The position numbers and the translations under genes were made by a program. A stretch of 64,000 nucleotides of DNA from Arthrobacter sp. ISL-85. GTDB taxonomy: Bacteria > Actinomycetota > Actinomycetes > Actinomycetales > Micrococcaceae. Below, in pieces: positions 17,245 through 25,758 of the stretch. Location of the stretch: contig NZ_JAGGPQ010000025.1 in assembly GCF_018613675.1 (NCBI RefSeq), forward strand, positions 1 to 64,000, in the 5' to 3' direction. The notes below the pieces were generated by a model that was not told where the DNA came from, searched no databases, and saw only the letters and a program-made list of their open reading frames with translations. Each line of letters begins with the position of its first letter. Position 1 is the first letter of the stretch.

Positions 17245-18916
17245 TGAGGCCCACGGGGTTGCCGTCGTCGTCCACGTCCATGCGCAGCGCGGCCGGGACG
17301 GCGGGGAGGCCCGGCATGGTCATCACAGCACCGGTCAGCGCCACGATGAAGCCGGCACCGGTCTTGGGCAGCAGGTCCCGGACGTGGATGGTGAAGCCCT
17401 TGGGTGCGCCCAGGCGCGAGGCATCGTCGGTGAACGAGTATTGTGTCTTGGCCATGCACACGGGCAATGCGCTCCAGCCGTTCCGCTCGATGTCGGCGAG
17501 CCGCTTCAGGGCCGGGACGGAGAAGTCCACGCCGTCTGCGCCGTAAATTTCCTGGGCGATGGTCCGGATCTTATCCTCGACCGAGAGCCCCAGTGAATAG
17601 AGGTGCCGGAAGCTGTTGGGCCCTGCCACCGCCTCCGCAACCAACGCAGCGAGTTCGTCGCCGCCGTCCCCGCCGCCGCCGCGGCCCCACACATCGGCCA
17701 CCGCGGCCAGCACACCTTCGGCCGCGCACCAGGTGAGCAGCCAGTCGAGTTCCTCCGGCGTATCGGACGAGAACTTGTTGATGGCCACCACCGGGGTGAC
17801 GCCGAACTTCTCCACGTTACGGACGTGGCGGCGCAGATTCTCCACGCCGGCTTCCAGAGCGGCCAGGTCCGGCCGCGTCAGCTGGGCCTTGGCCACGCCG
17901 CCCTGGATCTTCAGGGCCCGCACGGTGGCCACTACCACCACGGCGGAGGGTGCAAGGCCGCCGATCCGGGCTTTGATGTCCATGAACTTTTCGGCCCCCA
18001 GGTCAGCCCCGAAACCGGCTTCCGTCACCACGATGTCCGCCAGCCGCCGGGCGGTCTGGGTGGCAATGAGCGAATTGCAGCCGTGGGCGATGTTTGCGAA
18101 GGGACCGCCGTGCACCAAAGCCGGGGTGCCGGCGATCGTTTGCACCAGGTTGGGCTTGACCGCCTCTTTCAGCAGCAGTGTCAACGCACCCTCCACCCCA
18201 AGGTCCGCCACACTCACGGGTGCCCGGTCGTAGGTGTAGCCGAACGTGATCCGGCCCAGCCGCGAGCGGAGGTCCGCCAGGTCCGTGGCCAGGCAGAAAA
18301 CAGCCATGATCTCCGACGCCACGGTAATGTCGAACCCGTCCTGACGCGGGACGCCCTGTGAGGGGCCGCCCAAGCCGATCACCACTTCCCGCAGGGAGCG
18401 GTCGTTCATGTCCAGGACGCGCTTGAACGTCATCCGCCGCGGATCGATGTTCAGTGCGTTGCCCTGGTAGATGTGGTTGTCCACCAGTGCCATCAGGGCG
18501 TTGTTGGCCGATGTAATCGCGTGGAAGTCGCCGGTGAAGTGCAGGTTGATCTCGTCCATGGGCAGCACCTGCGAATAACCCCCGCCGGTGGCACCGCCCT
18601 TCATGCCCAGCACCGGGCCCAGGGACGGTTCCCGCAGCGCGATCATCACCTTGTGGCCGGCGCGGGCCAGCGAATCTGCCAGGCCCACCGTGGTGGTGGA
18701 CTTGCCCTCACCGGCAGGAGTGGGCGACATGGCCGAGACCAGCACCACCTTGCCGTGGGGAGCGGGTGCCGTAAGCCTGGCCGGATCGATCTTCGCCTTG
18801 TACCGCCCGTACTGTTCCAGCGCGTCAGCGTTGACCCCTGCTGCGGCCGCGATGTCCCCGATGGGGCGGATGCGGGCGGCGCGGGCTATTTCGAGATCAG
18901 AGGGGAGAGCAGACAT
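17240..18916 (-). CDS. fhs: Formate--tetrahydrofolate ligase
   Basis: 558 aa, full length. It makes 10-formyl-THF from formate, THF and ATP for one-carbon metabolism. The P-loop is TPAGEGKSTTTVGLADSL near residue 70. Other family blocks are REPSLGPVLGMKGGATGGG, MDEINLHFTGDFHAIT, NALVDNH-like LMALVDNHIYQGN, and FGADLGAEKFMDIKAR. The ATG at 18916 is preceded by AGGAAAGGACAAGG. The 3' end runs directly into the right repeat array, and no separate terminator is visible. 5-formyl-THF cyclo-ligase is also in the window (61880-62500). Confidence 0.96.
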   Translation of the reverse strand: MSALPSDLEIARAARIRPIGDIAAAAGVNADALEQYGRYKAKIDPARLTAPAPHGKVVLVSAMSPTPAGEGKSTTTVGLADSLARAGHKVMIALREPSLGPVLGMKGGATGGGYSQVLPMDEINLHFTGDFHAITSANNALMALVDNHIYQGNALNIDPRRMTFKRVLDMNDRSLREVVIGLGGPSQGVPRQDGFDITVASEIMAVFCLATDLADLRSRLGRITFGYTYDRAPVSVADLGVEGALTLLLKEAVKPNLVQTIAGTPALVHGGPFANIAHGCNSLIATQTARRLADIVVTEAGFGADLGAEKFMDIKARIGGLAPSAVVVVATVRALKIQGGVAKAQLTRPDLAALEAGVENLRRHVRNVEKFGVTPVVAINKFSSDTPEELDWLLTWCAAEGVLAAVADVWGRGGGGDGGDELAALVAEAVAGPNSFRHLYSLGLSVEDKIRTIAQEIYGADGVDFSVPALKRLADIERNGWSALPVCMAKTQYSFTDDASRLGAPKGFTIHVRDLLPKTGAGFIVALTGAVMTMPGLPAVPAALRMDVDDDGNPVGLT

Positions 18917-19029
18917 CCTTGTCCTTTCCTGCGCGGTCTTTTTCCCTGCACCAGAACCGGTGCCGGAGACCTGCCCCTAAGCTAACAGCACCCAGCTCCA
19001 AGAGCACGCAGCACCAGGGAGCGGGACCA

Positions 19030-20295
19030 TCAGGACGCCGGAACCACCGGGGCCAGGCGGCGGCCCGCAAAGGTGTCGACGGCGGCATGGTAGCTCTCCA
19101 GCGTGATGGCGGCAGTGCGCTGCCAGCCGGAGTTTTGGGCGCGGATGGCGGCGGCGCGGCCCAAGTCTTCGCGGGTGGCGGGGTCGTCGTAGAGGGCCTC
19201 CAGCGCATCGGCCCAGTCGGCAGCGTGGTGGCCGTCCACCAGGAGCCCGGTCCGGCCGTGGAAGATGGCACGGGACAGTCCGCCCACCCGGGTGGCCACC
19301 ACGGGAGTGCCGCAGGCCTGCGCTTCGAGTGCCACCAGCCCGAAGGATTCGCTGAAGGAAGGCATCACCACGACGTCGGCCGCGCGGAACCAGGATGCAA
19401 GCTCAGGTGCCTTCACGGGCGGAAGCTGCGTGACGGCGTCGTCCATTCCTGCTTCCGTCACCAGGCAGCGCAGGTTGAACTCCTTGTTGCCGCTCAATGC
19501 GCCCAGGATGGTGACGCGCAGGTCGATGTCCGGGCGGCGTTTCCGCAGCAGCGCCGCGGCCTTGACCAGGACCTGGGGACCTTTGAGCCGCTGGATCCGG
19601 CCGGCGAACACCAGGTGGAACGTGTCCGGGCTGACGCCGTGCGCGGCCCGGGACCGTGCCCGGAACGCGGGGGTGAACGTGGCGAGGTCCACGCCGGGCG
19701 GCGCGATGTCGATCCGGTCGTAGGTGGCACCGTAATGGGACACCAGTTCGGCGGCCTCCGAGCTGGTGTTGGCGATGAGCCTTGAGGCGCCCTCAACGAT
19801 GCGGTGCTCGCCCACTTCGCGGCGCAGGGGCTCGGGCTGTTCGCCGGACTCCAGCAGCAGGTTCTTGACCTTGGCCATGGTGTGCATGGTATGCACCAGC
19901 GGCACGCCCCACAGCTGTGACAGCTCCAGCCCGGCGATCCCGGACACCCAGTAGTGCGAATGGATGACGTCGTACCGGCCATGCGGCTGGCGGCGGCGGA
20001 TCTGCTCGATTTCGGCCACCATGGCGTGCAGCAGCCCGGGAAGTTCCTCTTTGGGGATCTTTTTGGGCGGCCCGGCCAGGACGTTGTGCACGCACACGCC
20101 GGGGTCGGGATGCTCGACGGCGGGCTGGTCGGCTGAGGTGGCGCGCGTGAAGATCTCCACCTCCACGCCTGCCTCGGCAAGCGCCGAGGCCAGCTCGCGG
20201 ATGTAGACGTTCATTCCGCCCGCATCACCGGAGCCGGGCTGTTCCATGGGAGAGGTGTGGAGGGAGAGCAAAGCGACCCTGCGGATCAGTGCCAC
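19030..20295 (-). CDS. mshA: D-inositol-3-phosphate glycosyltransferase
   Basis: 421 aa, with a GTG start preceded by a strong GGAAGGAGG. MshA transfers GlcNAc from UDP-GlcNAc to 1D-inositol 3-phosphate, the first step of mycothiol synthesis. This is a GT4/GT-B protein: the N-terminal signature SLHTSPMEQPGSGDAGGMNV binds the acceptor, HSHYWVSGIAGLELS follows, and the C-terminal nucleotide-sugar site includes FAGRIQRLKGPQVLV and MPSFSESFGLVALEAQACGTPVVA. Nearby ino1 makes its acceptor. It starts 75 bp from the GH4 stop on the same strand. Confidence 0.95.
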   Translation of the reverse strand: MALIRRVALLSLHTSPMEQPGSGDAGGMNVYIRELASALAEAGVEVEIFTRATSADQPAVEHPDPGVCVHNVLAGPPKKIPKEELPGLLHAMVAEIEQIRRRQPHGRYDVIHSHYWVSGIAGLELSQLWGVPLVHTMHTMAKVKNLLLESGEQPEPLRREVGEHRIVEGASRLIANTSSEAAELVSHYGATYDRIDIAPPGVDLATFTPAFRARSRAAHGVSPDTFHLVFAGRIQRLKGPQVLVKAAALLRKRRPDIDLRVTILGALSGNKEFNLRCLVTEAGMDDAVTQLPPVKAPELASWFRAADVVVMPSFSESFGLVALEAQACGTPVVATRVGGLSRAIFHGRTGLLVDGHHAADWADALEALYDDPATREDLGRAAAIRAQNSGWQRTAAITLESYHAAVDTFAGRRLAPVVPAS

Positions 20296-20370
20296 GGGAC
20301 CTCCTTCCGGCCGCCGGTACGTGTCAGGGGAGCCGGCTCAGGCGCATTCGATAAAACACTACTCCTTCCC

Positions 20371-21783
20371 CTAACGCTCACCGCCCTTCCACATCTTCCC
20401 CAAGGCCGGAAATGCCTGCTCGTAACCGGCCATCAGCTTCGCTGCCAGGTCTGCTGAATCCACGAGCGGGTGCAGGGTGAAAGCCGCCAGGGCGGCCGCA
20501 CGGTTGCCGGTTGTGGCGGCCTGGACAGTGAGCCGTTCCACCTCCTTGACCCGCCGCAGCAACCCTAACTGCGGTTCCGACGGCGCAAGCTGGGGCAGCG
20601 GGACGGCACCGGCGGGGGTGACGGTGCAGGGAAGTTCGACGACGGCGTCCGCGGGCAGGCCGGGAATGGCGGGTTGGAGAGGGGCCGGGTTGGCGCCGCG
20701 TGGCGGGGGCGGGTGCGGAGCCGTCAGTGCGTTCCGGGTGTTGAGGACCAGTTGGGTATCGCCGCCGGCGGCCAGGGCCCGCATGGCCGCCAACGCCACC
20801 CGTTCATAGCCGCCCCCGGCCAAATCTTCCTCATTCCGGCGCTCGCCGGCGCCCCGGGCCTCGGCCAGGTACCCCTCCTCGCGGGAGCGCCGTACCTCCT
20901 CCCACAGCCGGTAGGCCTCCTGTCCTGCAGCGGCCAGCCGCGGATACAGCTCCTGCTGCTGGCTGTGGATGCTCTCCCCGCGGGGGCGTGCCATGGCCTG
21001 CATTGCCTGCCGGGCTGCGTCGCGCTGGTAGTAGTAATACAGGTACTCATTGGGAAGCAGGCCCAGCCGGGCAAGGAACGGCTGCGGGAAGAGCCTGCCT
21101 TCCTCGAACTGCTGCAGGGCCCCGGCGTCCGCAAGCAGGGCAGGCAGCCTGTCCCGGCCGCCGGACTCCAGCCGGTATAGCCAGCCCAGATGGTTCAGGC
21201 CGTAGTAGCCCACGCCGTCGAGCCGTCCCTCCGGCAAGGGCACTCCCGCAGCATGCGCGGCCCGCTGCACCAGCCCTCCCGCGGAATCGCAGATCCCGAT
21301 GACCCGGTTCCCCAGTACTCGGAGCAACGCCTCGGTGACCATGCCGGCGGGGTTGGTGAAGTTGATCAGCCACGCGTCCGGGCAGCATTCGCGCATCAGG
21401 CGGGCAAGGTCCAGCATGTGCGGAATGGTCCGCAACGCAAAGGAGATCCCGCCGGCTCCCGTGGTTTCCTGCCCCAGCAGCCCGAGGTCCTGCGCCACCT
21501 TTTCGTCCGCCACCCGCCCCGCGGTGCCGCCGGGCCGGATGGCGGCGAACACCATGGCAGTGCCGGACAGGGCAGCGGAAAGACCGGTGCTGGCGTGGAC
21601 CGGAAGGCGCGCTCCCTTGCCTGCGGGCATACTCCGCAGCACCGTGGTGACTGCCTCAAGGCGGGCGGGATCGACGTCGTACAGCACCAGCTCGGTGACC
21701 AGCCCGGAATAGGGGCCGGACACCAAAGCCCGGTAGATGAGCGGTACGCGGAAACCTCCGCCGCCGGCAATCAGAAGCCGCAT
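20371..21783 (-). CDS. Glycoside hydrolase family 4 (6-phospho-beta-glucosidase-like)
   Basis: 470 aa. GH4 enzymes use NAD and a divalent metal to cleave glycosides by an oxidation-elimination route. The Rossmann start is MRLLIAGGGGFRVPLIYRAL. The metal and substrate residues sit in LINFTNPAGMVTEALLR, GICDSAGGL (Cys ligand) and GYYGLNHLGWLYR (His ligand). The closest named subfamily is probably 6-phospho-beta-glucosidase, but GH4 also includes alpha-glycosidases and galacturonidases, so the substrate is open. A Pro-rich insertion lies around residue 350 (APHPPPPRGANP). It is divergent from a PfkB-type kinase that could phosphorylate its substrate. Confidence 0.85.
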   Translation of the reverse strand: MRLLIAGGGGFRVPLIYRALVSGPYSGLVTELVLYDVDPARLEAVTTVLRSMPAGKGARLPVHASTGLSAALSGTAMVFAAIRPGGTAGRVADEKVAQDLGLLGQETTGAGGISFALRTIPHMLDLARLMRECCPDAWLINFTNPAGMVTEALLRVLGNRVIGICDSAGGLVQRAAHAAGVPLPEGRLDGVGYYGLNHLGWLYRLESGGRDRLPALLADAGALQQFEEGRLFPQPFLARLGLLPNEYLYYYYQRDAARQAMQAMARPRGESIHSQQQELYPRLAAAGQEAYRLWEEVRRSREEGYLAEARGAGERRNEEDLAGGGYERVALAAMRALAAGGDTQLVLNTRNALTAPHPPPPRGANPAPLQPAIPGLPADAVVELPCTVTPAGAVPLPQLAPSEPQLGLLRRVKEVERLTVQAATTGNRAAALAAFTLHPLVDSADLAAKLMAGYEQAFPALGKMWKGGER

Positions 21784-21789
21784 GACTGC

Positions 21790-21795
21790 AGTCTA
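21790..21795 (-). promoter_or_regulatory. -10 box, predicted leaderless start of the GH4 gene
   Basis: TAGACT on the minus strand, 6 nt before the ATG at 21783. It is paired with the divergent box at 21862-21867. Confidence 0.45.
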
Positions 21796-21861
21796 GGACC
21801 AGCCTCTGACAGCCTGTCCATGCCGATTCCAAGGCCCCTACCGGAGCACTGCGGCGCAGCG

Positions 21862-21867
21862 TATTGT
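21862..21867 (+). promoter_or_regulatory. -10 box, predicted leaderless start of the PfkB kinase gene
   Basis: TATTGT lies 7 nt before the ATG at 21875. It overlaps the alternative GTG at 21866. Confidence 0.45.
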
Positions 21868-21874
21868 GCCCACT

Positions 21875-22966
21875 ATGGACGCGATGCCAGCCCGCCCCTT
21901 CGATCCGCTGGCTGCCGTCCGTTCCCCGGTCGAACCGGGTTTCGATCTCCTGCTGGCCGGCACCGTTTTCCAGGACATCATCTTCACCGGCCTGCCCCAC
22001 GGGCCCGAGCCCGGCACGGAAATTTGGAGTGACGGCATGGGCAGCTGCCCGGGCGGGGTGGCCAACCAGGCCATTGCTGCTGCCAGGCTGGGCCTGCGCA
22101 CCGGGCTGGCGGCGGTTTTCGGAGACGACGGGTACGGGGACTTCAACTGGAAGATCCTTTCCGGCCAGGAGCACGTGGACCTCAGCCTCTCCCGCCGCAT
22201 CCCGGGCTGGCATTCCCCGGTGACGGTGTCCCTCTGCGTGGACCAGGACCGCTCCCTGGTCACCCACGGGCACTCCGCGCCGGTGACCCACTCCGAGCTG
22301 ATTGGAGAACCGCCCAAGGCGCTCGCCGGCATCGCCGAGGTGGGCGTGGAAATCGAACCGTGGGCGCGGGCCGCCCACGGGGCAGGGGTGCGCCTGTTCG
22401 GGGACGTGGGGTGGGATCCGAGCGGGGAGTGGGCGCCGGTGCGGCTCGACAACCTGCAGTACTTTTACGCCTTCCTGCCCAACCAGCGCGAGGCCATGGC
22501 GTTCACCGGCAAGGACAATCCGTGGAGTGCGCTCTACGCCCTGGCGGACCGCGTTCCGGTGGCCGTGGTGACCCTGGGGGCGCAGGGGGCCATGGCAGTG
22601 GACTCGGAAACCGGGGAGGAGGAGTGGGTCCCCTCGCTTCCGGTCAAGGCACACGACCCCACCGGCGCGGGTGACTGCTTCGACGCGGCGTTCATCGTGG
22701 GGACCCTGGCGGGTTGGCCGCTGGGGGACAGGCTGCGGTTTGCCAACCTGTGCGCATCCCTGGCCGTGCAGGAGGTGGGTGGATCCCTGGCAGCGCCAGG
22801 CTGGGGGGACATCGCCGACTGGTGGAAGCGCGCCAACGCCCGCCCGGAGCGGCAGATGAGCCAATGGCTGCGGCGCTTTCGGTTCCTGGCGGACATCATC
22901 GAGGACGTGCCCCAAGCGGCCCAGCGCCGGGCGGCAGCCACCATCGCGCACCTCTCCGACGCCTGA
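21875..22966 (+). CDS. PfkB/ribokinase-family carbohydrate kinase
   Basis: 363 aa from the ATG at 21875, chosen because of the -10 box spacing. It is a sugar kinase of the PfkB fold. CPGGVANQAIAAARLGLRTGL is the N-terminal glycine-rich signature region and HDPTGAGDCFDAAFIVG is signature 2, with the catalytic Asp. The C-terminal ~60 residues (from WWKRANARPERQ) extend past the usual fold. The substrate cannot be read from the sequence. The divergent partner GH4 usually needs a 6-phosphorylated glycoside, which suggests that the kinase may phosphorylate an imported oligosaccharide or the released sugar. Confidence 0.85.
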   Translation: MDAMPARPFDPLAAVRSPVEPGFDLLLAGTVFQDIIFTGLPHGPEPGTEIWSDGMGSCPGGVANQAIAAARLGLRTGLAAVFGDDGYGDFNWKILSGQEHVDLSLSRRIPGWHSPVTVSLCVDQDRSLVTHGHSAPVTHSELIGEPPKALAGIAEVGVEIEPWARAAHGAGVRLFGDVGWDPSGEWAPVRLDNLQYFYAFLPNQREAMAFTGKDNPWSALYALADRVPVAVVTLGAQGAMAVDSETGEEEWVPSLPVKAHDPTGAGDCFDAAFIVGTLAGWPLGDRLRFANLCASLAVQEVGGSLAAPGWGDIADWWKRANARPERQMSQWLRRFRFLADIIEDVPQAAQRRAAATIAHLSDA

Positions 22967-23021
22967 GGGACGCCGCCGTCCGCGTGGTGTCGTCTTCGAC
23001 CTGCCCTGCGCCGGACAGGCC

Positions 23022-23050
23022 TTGACTTCTCTGCGTGCTGCTGGAAATAT
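23022..23050 (+). promoter_or_regulatory. Candidate promoter of the PL4 lyase gene
   Basis: TTGACT (23022-23027) matches the -35 consensus at five of six positions. A 17-bp spacer leads to AAATAT (23045-23050), a weak -10. It overlaps the first operator-like palindrome. Confidence 0.4.
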
Positions 23051-23080
23051 CGTTTCAAATTGTTGGGAAAACGCTTTCCG
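23044..23080. promoter_or_regulatory. LacI/CcpA-like operator(s) upstream of the PL4 lyase
   Basis: GGGAAAACGCTTTCCG (23065-23080) contains a dyad (GGAAA...TTTCC) around a central CG and resembles cre/LacI operators of the type TGnAAACGnTTnCA. A weaker GAAA-N5-TTTC dyad lies at 23045-23056. Both sit at or just downstream of the candidate -10, a position suited to repression. The cognate regulator is not in the window. Confidence 0.55.
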
Positions 23081-23117
23081 AGAAACGGGAAATACCAGCT
23101 TAATGAGGAGCTTGAGA

Positions 23118-25472
23118 ATGCAGCCAGACCATGTGCAGCCGGGCCAGCCAGCCGGACTTACCCGACGCAGGGCAGTCCAGGCCTTCGGAGGCGCAGCGCT
23201 GGGTGCCGCACTGGCAGGCAGCGTGGGCGGGAACGCCGCCGAAGCCGCTTCGCCGTCGGGACAGGGAATCAAAGTGTTGATCGGCGGCAAGCCCGCAACG
23301 GCCGGCAGTTACGATTTCCCGGCCCAGGTGCCGGAACTTGTCCTGGACAATGGGCTGGTGCGCGCCACGTTCAGCAGGGACGACGTCGGGGTCCCCACCG
23401 GCTGGCAGGACGTCTCCATCACCGCCACGTCGATTGTCGTGGGCGGGACGGAGTTGGCGCACAACCTGAACGGCGTGGATCCGCGCGACCCCGACCGGCA
23501 GCACTCCTTCTATGTTGACGCGTCCGGGGGCAAGACCCGCCTGGTCTGCTCCCGGATCGATGTTCTGCGGGCGGAACCCGGGCTGGTGGAGGTCGCGTTC
23601 ATCGACACCACGAGCACCCCGCTGCGGCACGAGCATCATCTGGTGATGCGTGCCGGGCGCCGCGGCATCTATGGCTACAACATCATGACGGCCGTGACCG
23701 ACACCGCAATCGGCGAGGTGCGCATGAATACCCGCTGGGACCGGAGCCTGCTTGACCATGCCTACAACTGGGAACGCGGGGCCGGGCAGCAGCCCACCTA
23801 CGCCTACCTCGCCACGCAGCAGAGCCTGCAGGACGAGACATGGCGGGTGGACGGGGTCAACAACCCCAACCTGCCCAGCCCGGGCAGCAACTCCGGCAAC
23901 GTGCCGGCCGGCTCCGTCTACAGCAAGTACGACTGGAGCCTCTACCACCATGAGAACCCGATGTTCGGGCACTTCGGAAACGGATTCGGAGCCTGGTTCA
24001 CGCCCCTCGGCGGCGTCTCCGATGACACCCTGTGCGGGTTCTATGGCGCAGGGCCCCAGCATCAGGACCTCGCGATTCATCAGGACGCGCTGATCCTCAA
24101 CTACTTCTCCCGGAACCATTACGGCGAGCCCAGCTATCCGATCCAGGCAGGCTACCGGCGGCTGTATGGGCCATGGCTGACATTCTTCACCGTGGGCGAT
24201 GCCACGAACCCTGACTCGATGATCGCCCAGGCGGCGCGTACCGCCCAGGCCGAAATCAGTGAACACCGGGAGGGCGCCCCATGGGTGGCAGACGCCCTCT
24301 ACCCGTCCCCAGCCGAGCGCACCACCGTCACCGGCAAGGTGCGGCTCACGGACGGGCGCCCGGCCAAGGACTTCCACGTCATCCTTTCCACGCAGGACAG
24401 CGACAGCGTTTTCCCTATCGCGGAGCCGACGTACTTTGTGAAGACCGACGCCGACGGCCGCTTCGAGCTCCCCGGGATCCCGCAGGCCTGGCGTCCCGGC
24501 AGCACGGCCCCCGGATCCTACGTCCTGTACATCCAGCCGGCTGACGGGTCGGTCACGGACCTCTACCGCCGGCCCGGGGTAGTCGTTCAAGGGCGGCGGC
24601 AGGACCTCGGCGAAATCACCTGGAACCCCACCACGCACGGAACCTTCCTCTGGCAGATCGGCCGCTCGGACCGGACCGCGGGGGAGTACGCGCTGGCCTC
24701 GCAATCGCCAGTGACCGCCAAGCCGCGGGGCTACGAAAAGCCGTCCATGATCCCGGCGGACCTCACCTTTACGATTGGTGAGAGCTGGGAACCCACCGAC
24801 TGGTACTACGCGCAGACCAACAGAGGCACATGGACCGTCCGCTTCCATCTCGATCGGGCATTCCAAGGAACCGCCTTCCTTACCGTTGCCACCGCCATGC
24901 AGCAGGGCGGCGCCCCCACGGTTGCCGTCAACGGCAACAGCTCGGCGATTAGCGGCAATCTGCCCGGCAACAATGACTCCACCATCGCCCGGCAGGCCGA
25001 CCGCAGCGGCTATCCCCGCACCGCGGTGCTGTCCTTTCCCGGCGACCTGCTTGTGGCTGGCGAGAACCAGATCGCCTTCGCCCATGGCTCCCCGGCACCG
25101 GCGGGGAAGGGGCCCGGGTGGGACACGCTGGTCCTCGAAGTCGACGAGGGGGTACAGCCAACCCCGGCCAGGCTCACGGCATCCCTGGTCAAGACCTTCT
25201 CGGGCGCCGGCACCACCACCTGGGAGCTGACCGTCGGCAACGAGGGCGCGGGGACAGCGCGTGATGTGCGGATCCAGGGCATCACGACGCCATCAGGAAA
25301 GCCGGCCCAGGTCATTGGACGCGACCCCGGCAAATTCGCTGTCCCCATCGCCGCCGTCCTGCCGGCCACCGCCAGCACGGTCACCCACATCACCGTGGCG
25401 GGCGGCCAGCCGGTCACCGTCTCGCTGACGGCAGACGGTGGACGCACTGCCGCCACCACAAGCGGCAGCTAA
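23118..25472 (+). CDS. Rhamnogalacturonan lyase, polysaccharide lyase family 4, Tat-exported
   Basis: 784 aa from the ATG at 23118, which has GAGGAG 8 nt upstream; the frame stays open back to 23022. The signal peptide has a twin-arginine motif (LTRRRAVQAFGG, residues 14-25), a hydrophobic stretch, and a likely cleavage after NAAEAA. The order then fits PL4: a large beta-sandwich catalytic domain (to ~400), an FnIII-like domain (VTGKVRLTDGRPAKDFHVIL ... DADGRFELPGIP), and a jelly-roll CBM-like domain with the family blocks LWQIGRSDRTAGE and DWYYAQTNRGTW. The C-terminal ~100 residues form an extra beta-rich domain. It would depolymerise the rhamnogalacturonan backbone of pectin outside the cell. 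Confidence 0.85.
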   Translation: MQPDHVQPGQPAGLTRRRAVQAFGGAALGAALAGSVGGNAAEAASPSGQGIKVLIGGKPATAGSYDFPAQVPELVLDNGLVRATFSRDDVGVPTGWQDVSITATSIVVGGTELAHNLNGVDPRDPDRQHSFYVDASGGKTRLVCSRIDVLRAEPGLVEVAFIDTTSTPLRHEHHLVMRAGRRGIYGYNIMTAVTDTAIGEVRMNTRWDRSLLDHAYNWERGAGQQPTYAYLATQQSLQDETWRVDGVNNPNLPSPGSNSGNVPAGSVYSKYDWSLYHHENPMFGHFGNGFGAWFTPLGGVSDDTLCGFYGAGPQHQDLAIHQDALILNYFSRNHYGEPSYPIQAGYRRLYGPWLTFFTVGDATNPDSMIAQAARTAQAEISEHREGAPWVADALYPSPAERTTVTGKVRLTDGRPAKDFHVILSTQDSDSVFPIAEPTYFVKTDADGRFELPGIPQAWRPGSTAPGSYVLYIQPADGSVTDLYRRPGVVVQGRRQDLGEITWNPTTHGTFLWQIGRSDRTAGEYALASQSPVTAKPRGYEKPSMIPADLTFTIGESWEPTDWYYAQTNRGTWTVRFHLDRAFQGTAFLTVATAMQQGGAPTVAVNGNSSAISGNLPGNNDSTIARQADRSGYPRTAVLSFPGDLLVAGENQIAFAHGSPAPAGKGPGWDTLVLEVDEGVQPTPARLTASLVKTFSGAGTTTWELTVGNEGAGTARDVRIQGITTPSGKPAQVIGRDPGKFAVPIAAVLPATASTVTHITVAGGQPVTVSLTADGGRTAATTSGS

Positions 25473-25523
25473 CGCAAACCCCGCGCCCGGCCCCCAAGCC
25501 GGCCGCCAAGGAAAGGACTTCAT

Positions 25524-25721
25524 ATGGGACGACTCTTTGATGGCCCGTGGCCCATGGCCATCATCATCGTTGTGGCGCTCTTGCTGTTCGCAGCGCCGAA
25601 ATTGCCGGCCATGGCGCGATCCCTTGGCCAGTCCATGCGGATCTTCCGCTCCGAAGTGAGGGAAATGAGGAGCGATGGAAGCGGCGAGCCATCGTCCCCG
25701 AACCCGGACGGGCCGCGTTGA
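25524..25721 (+). CDS. tatA: TatA/TatE-family twin-arginine translocase subunit
   Basis: 65 aa, with AAGGAAAGG 9 nt before the ATG. It has one N-terminal membrane helix (MAIIIVVALLLFAAPKLP), the conserved Phe-x-x-x-Lys-Leu-Pro hinge (FAAPKLPAMARSLGQSMRIF), an amphipathic helix and a short hydrophilic tail. These are the TatA hallmarks. TatA oligomers form the conduit of the Tat pathway. It starts 51 bp after the gene of a Tat-dependent lyase and lacks tatB or tatC nearby, so it looks like a substrate-linked paralogue rather than the housekeeping tatA. Confidence 0.88.
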   Translation: MGRLFDGPWPMAIIIVVALLLFAAPKLPAMARSLGQSMRIFRSEVREMRSDGSGEPSSPNPDGPR

Positions 25722-25745
25722 TTCTTCGGCACGAAGTGCCCGCAC

Positions 25746-25751
25746 TAGAAT
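25746..25751 (+). promoter_or_regulatory. -10 box, predicted leaderless start of alr
   Basis: TAGAAT lies 7 nt before the GTG at 25759. This supports the GTG as the true start even though it has no ribosome-binding site. Confidence 0.5.
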
Positions 25752-25758
25752 CAGTTAG

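Noticed and set aside
21656..23290. 544-aa minus-strand open frame over the PfkB kinase gene
   Set aside because: It runs antisense to the kinase and into GH4, and the kinase signatures are clear on the plus strand.
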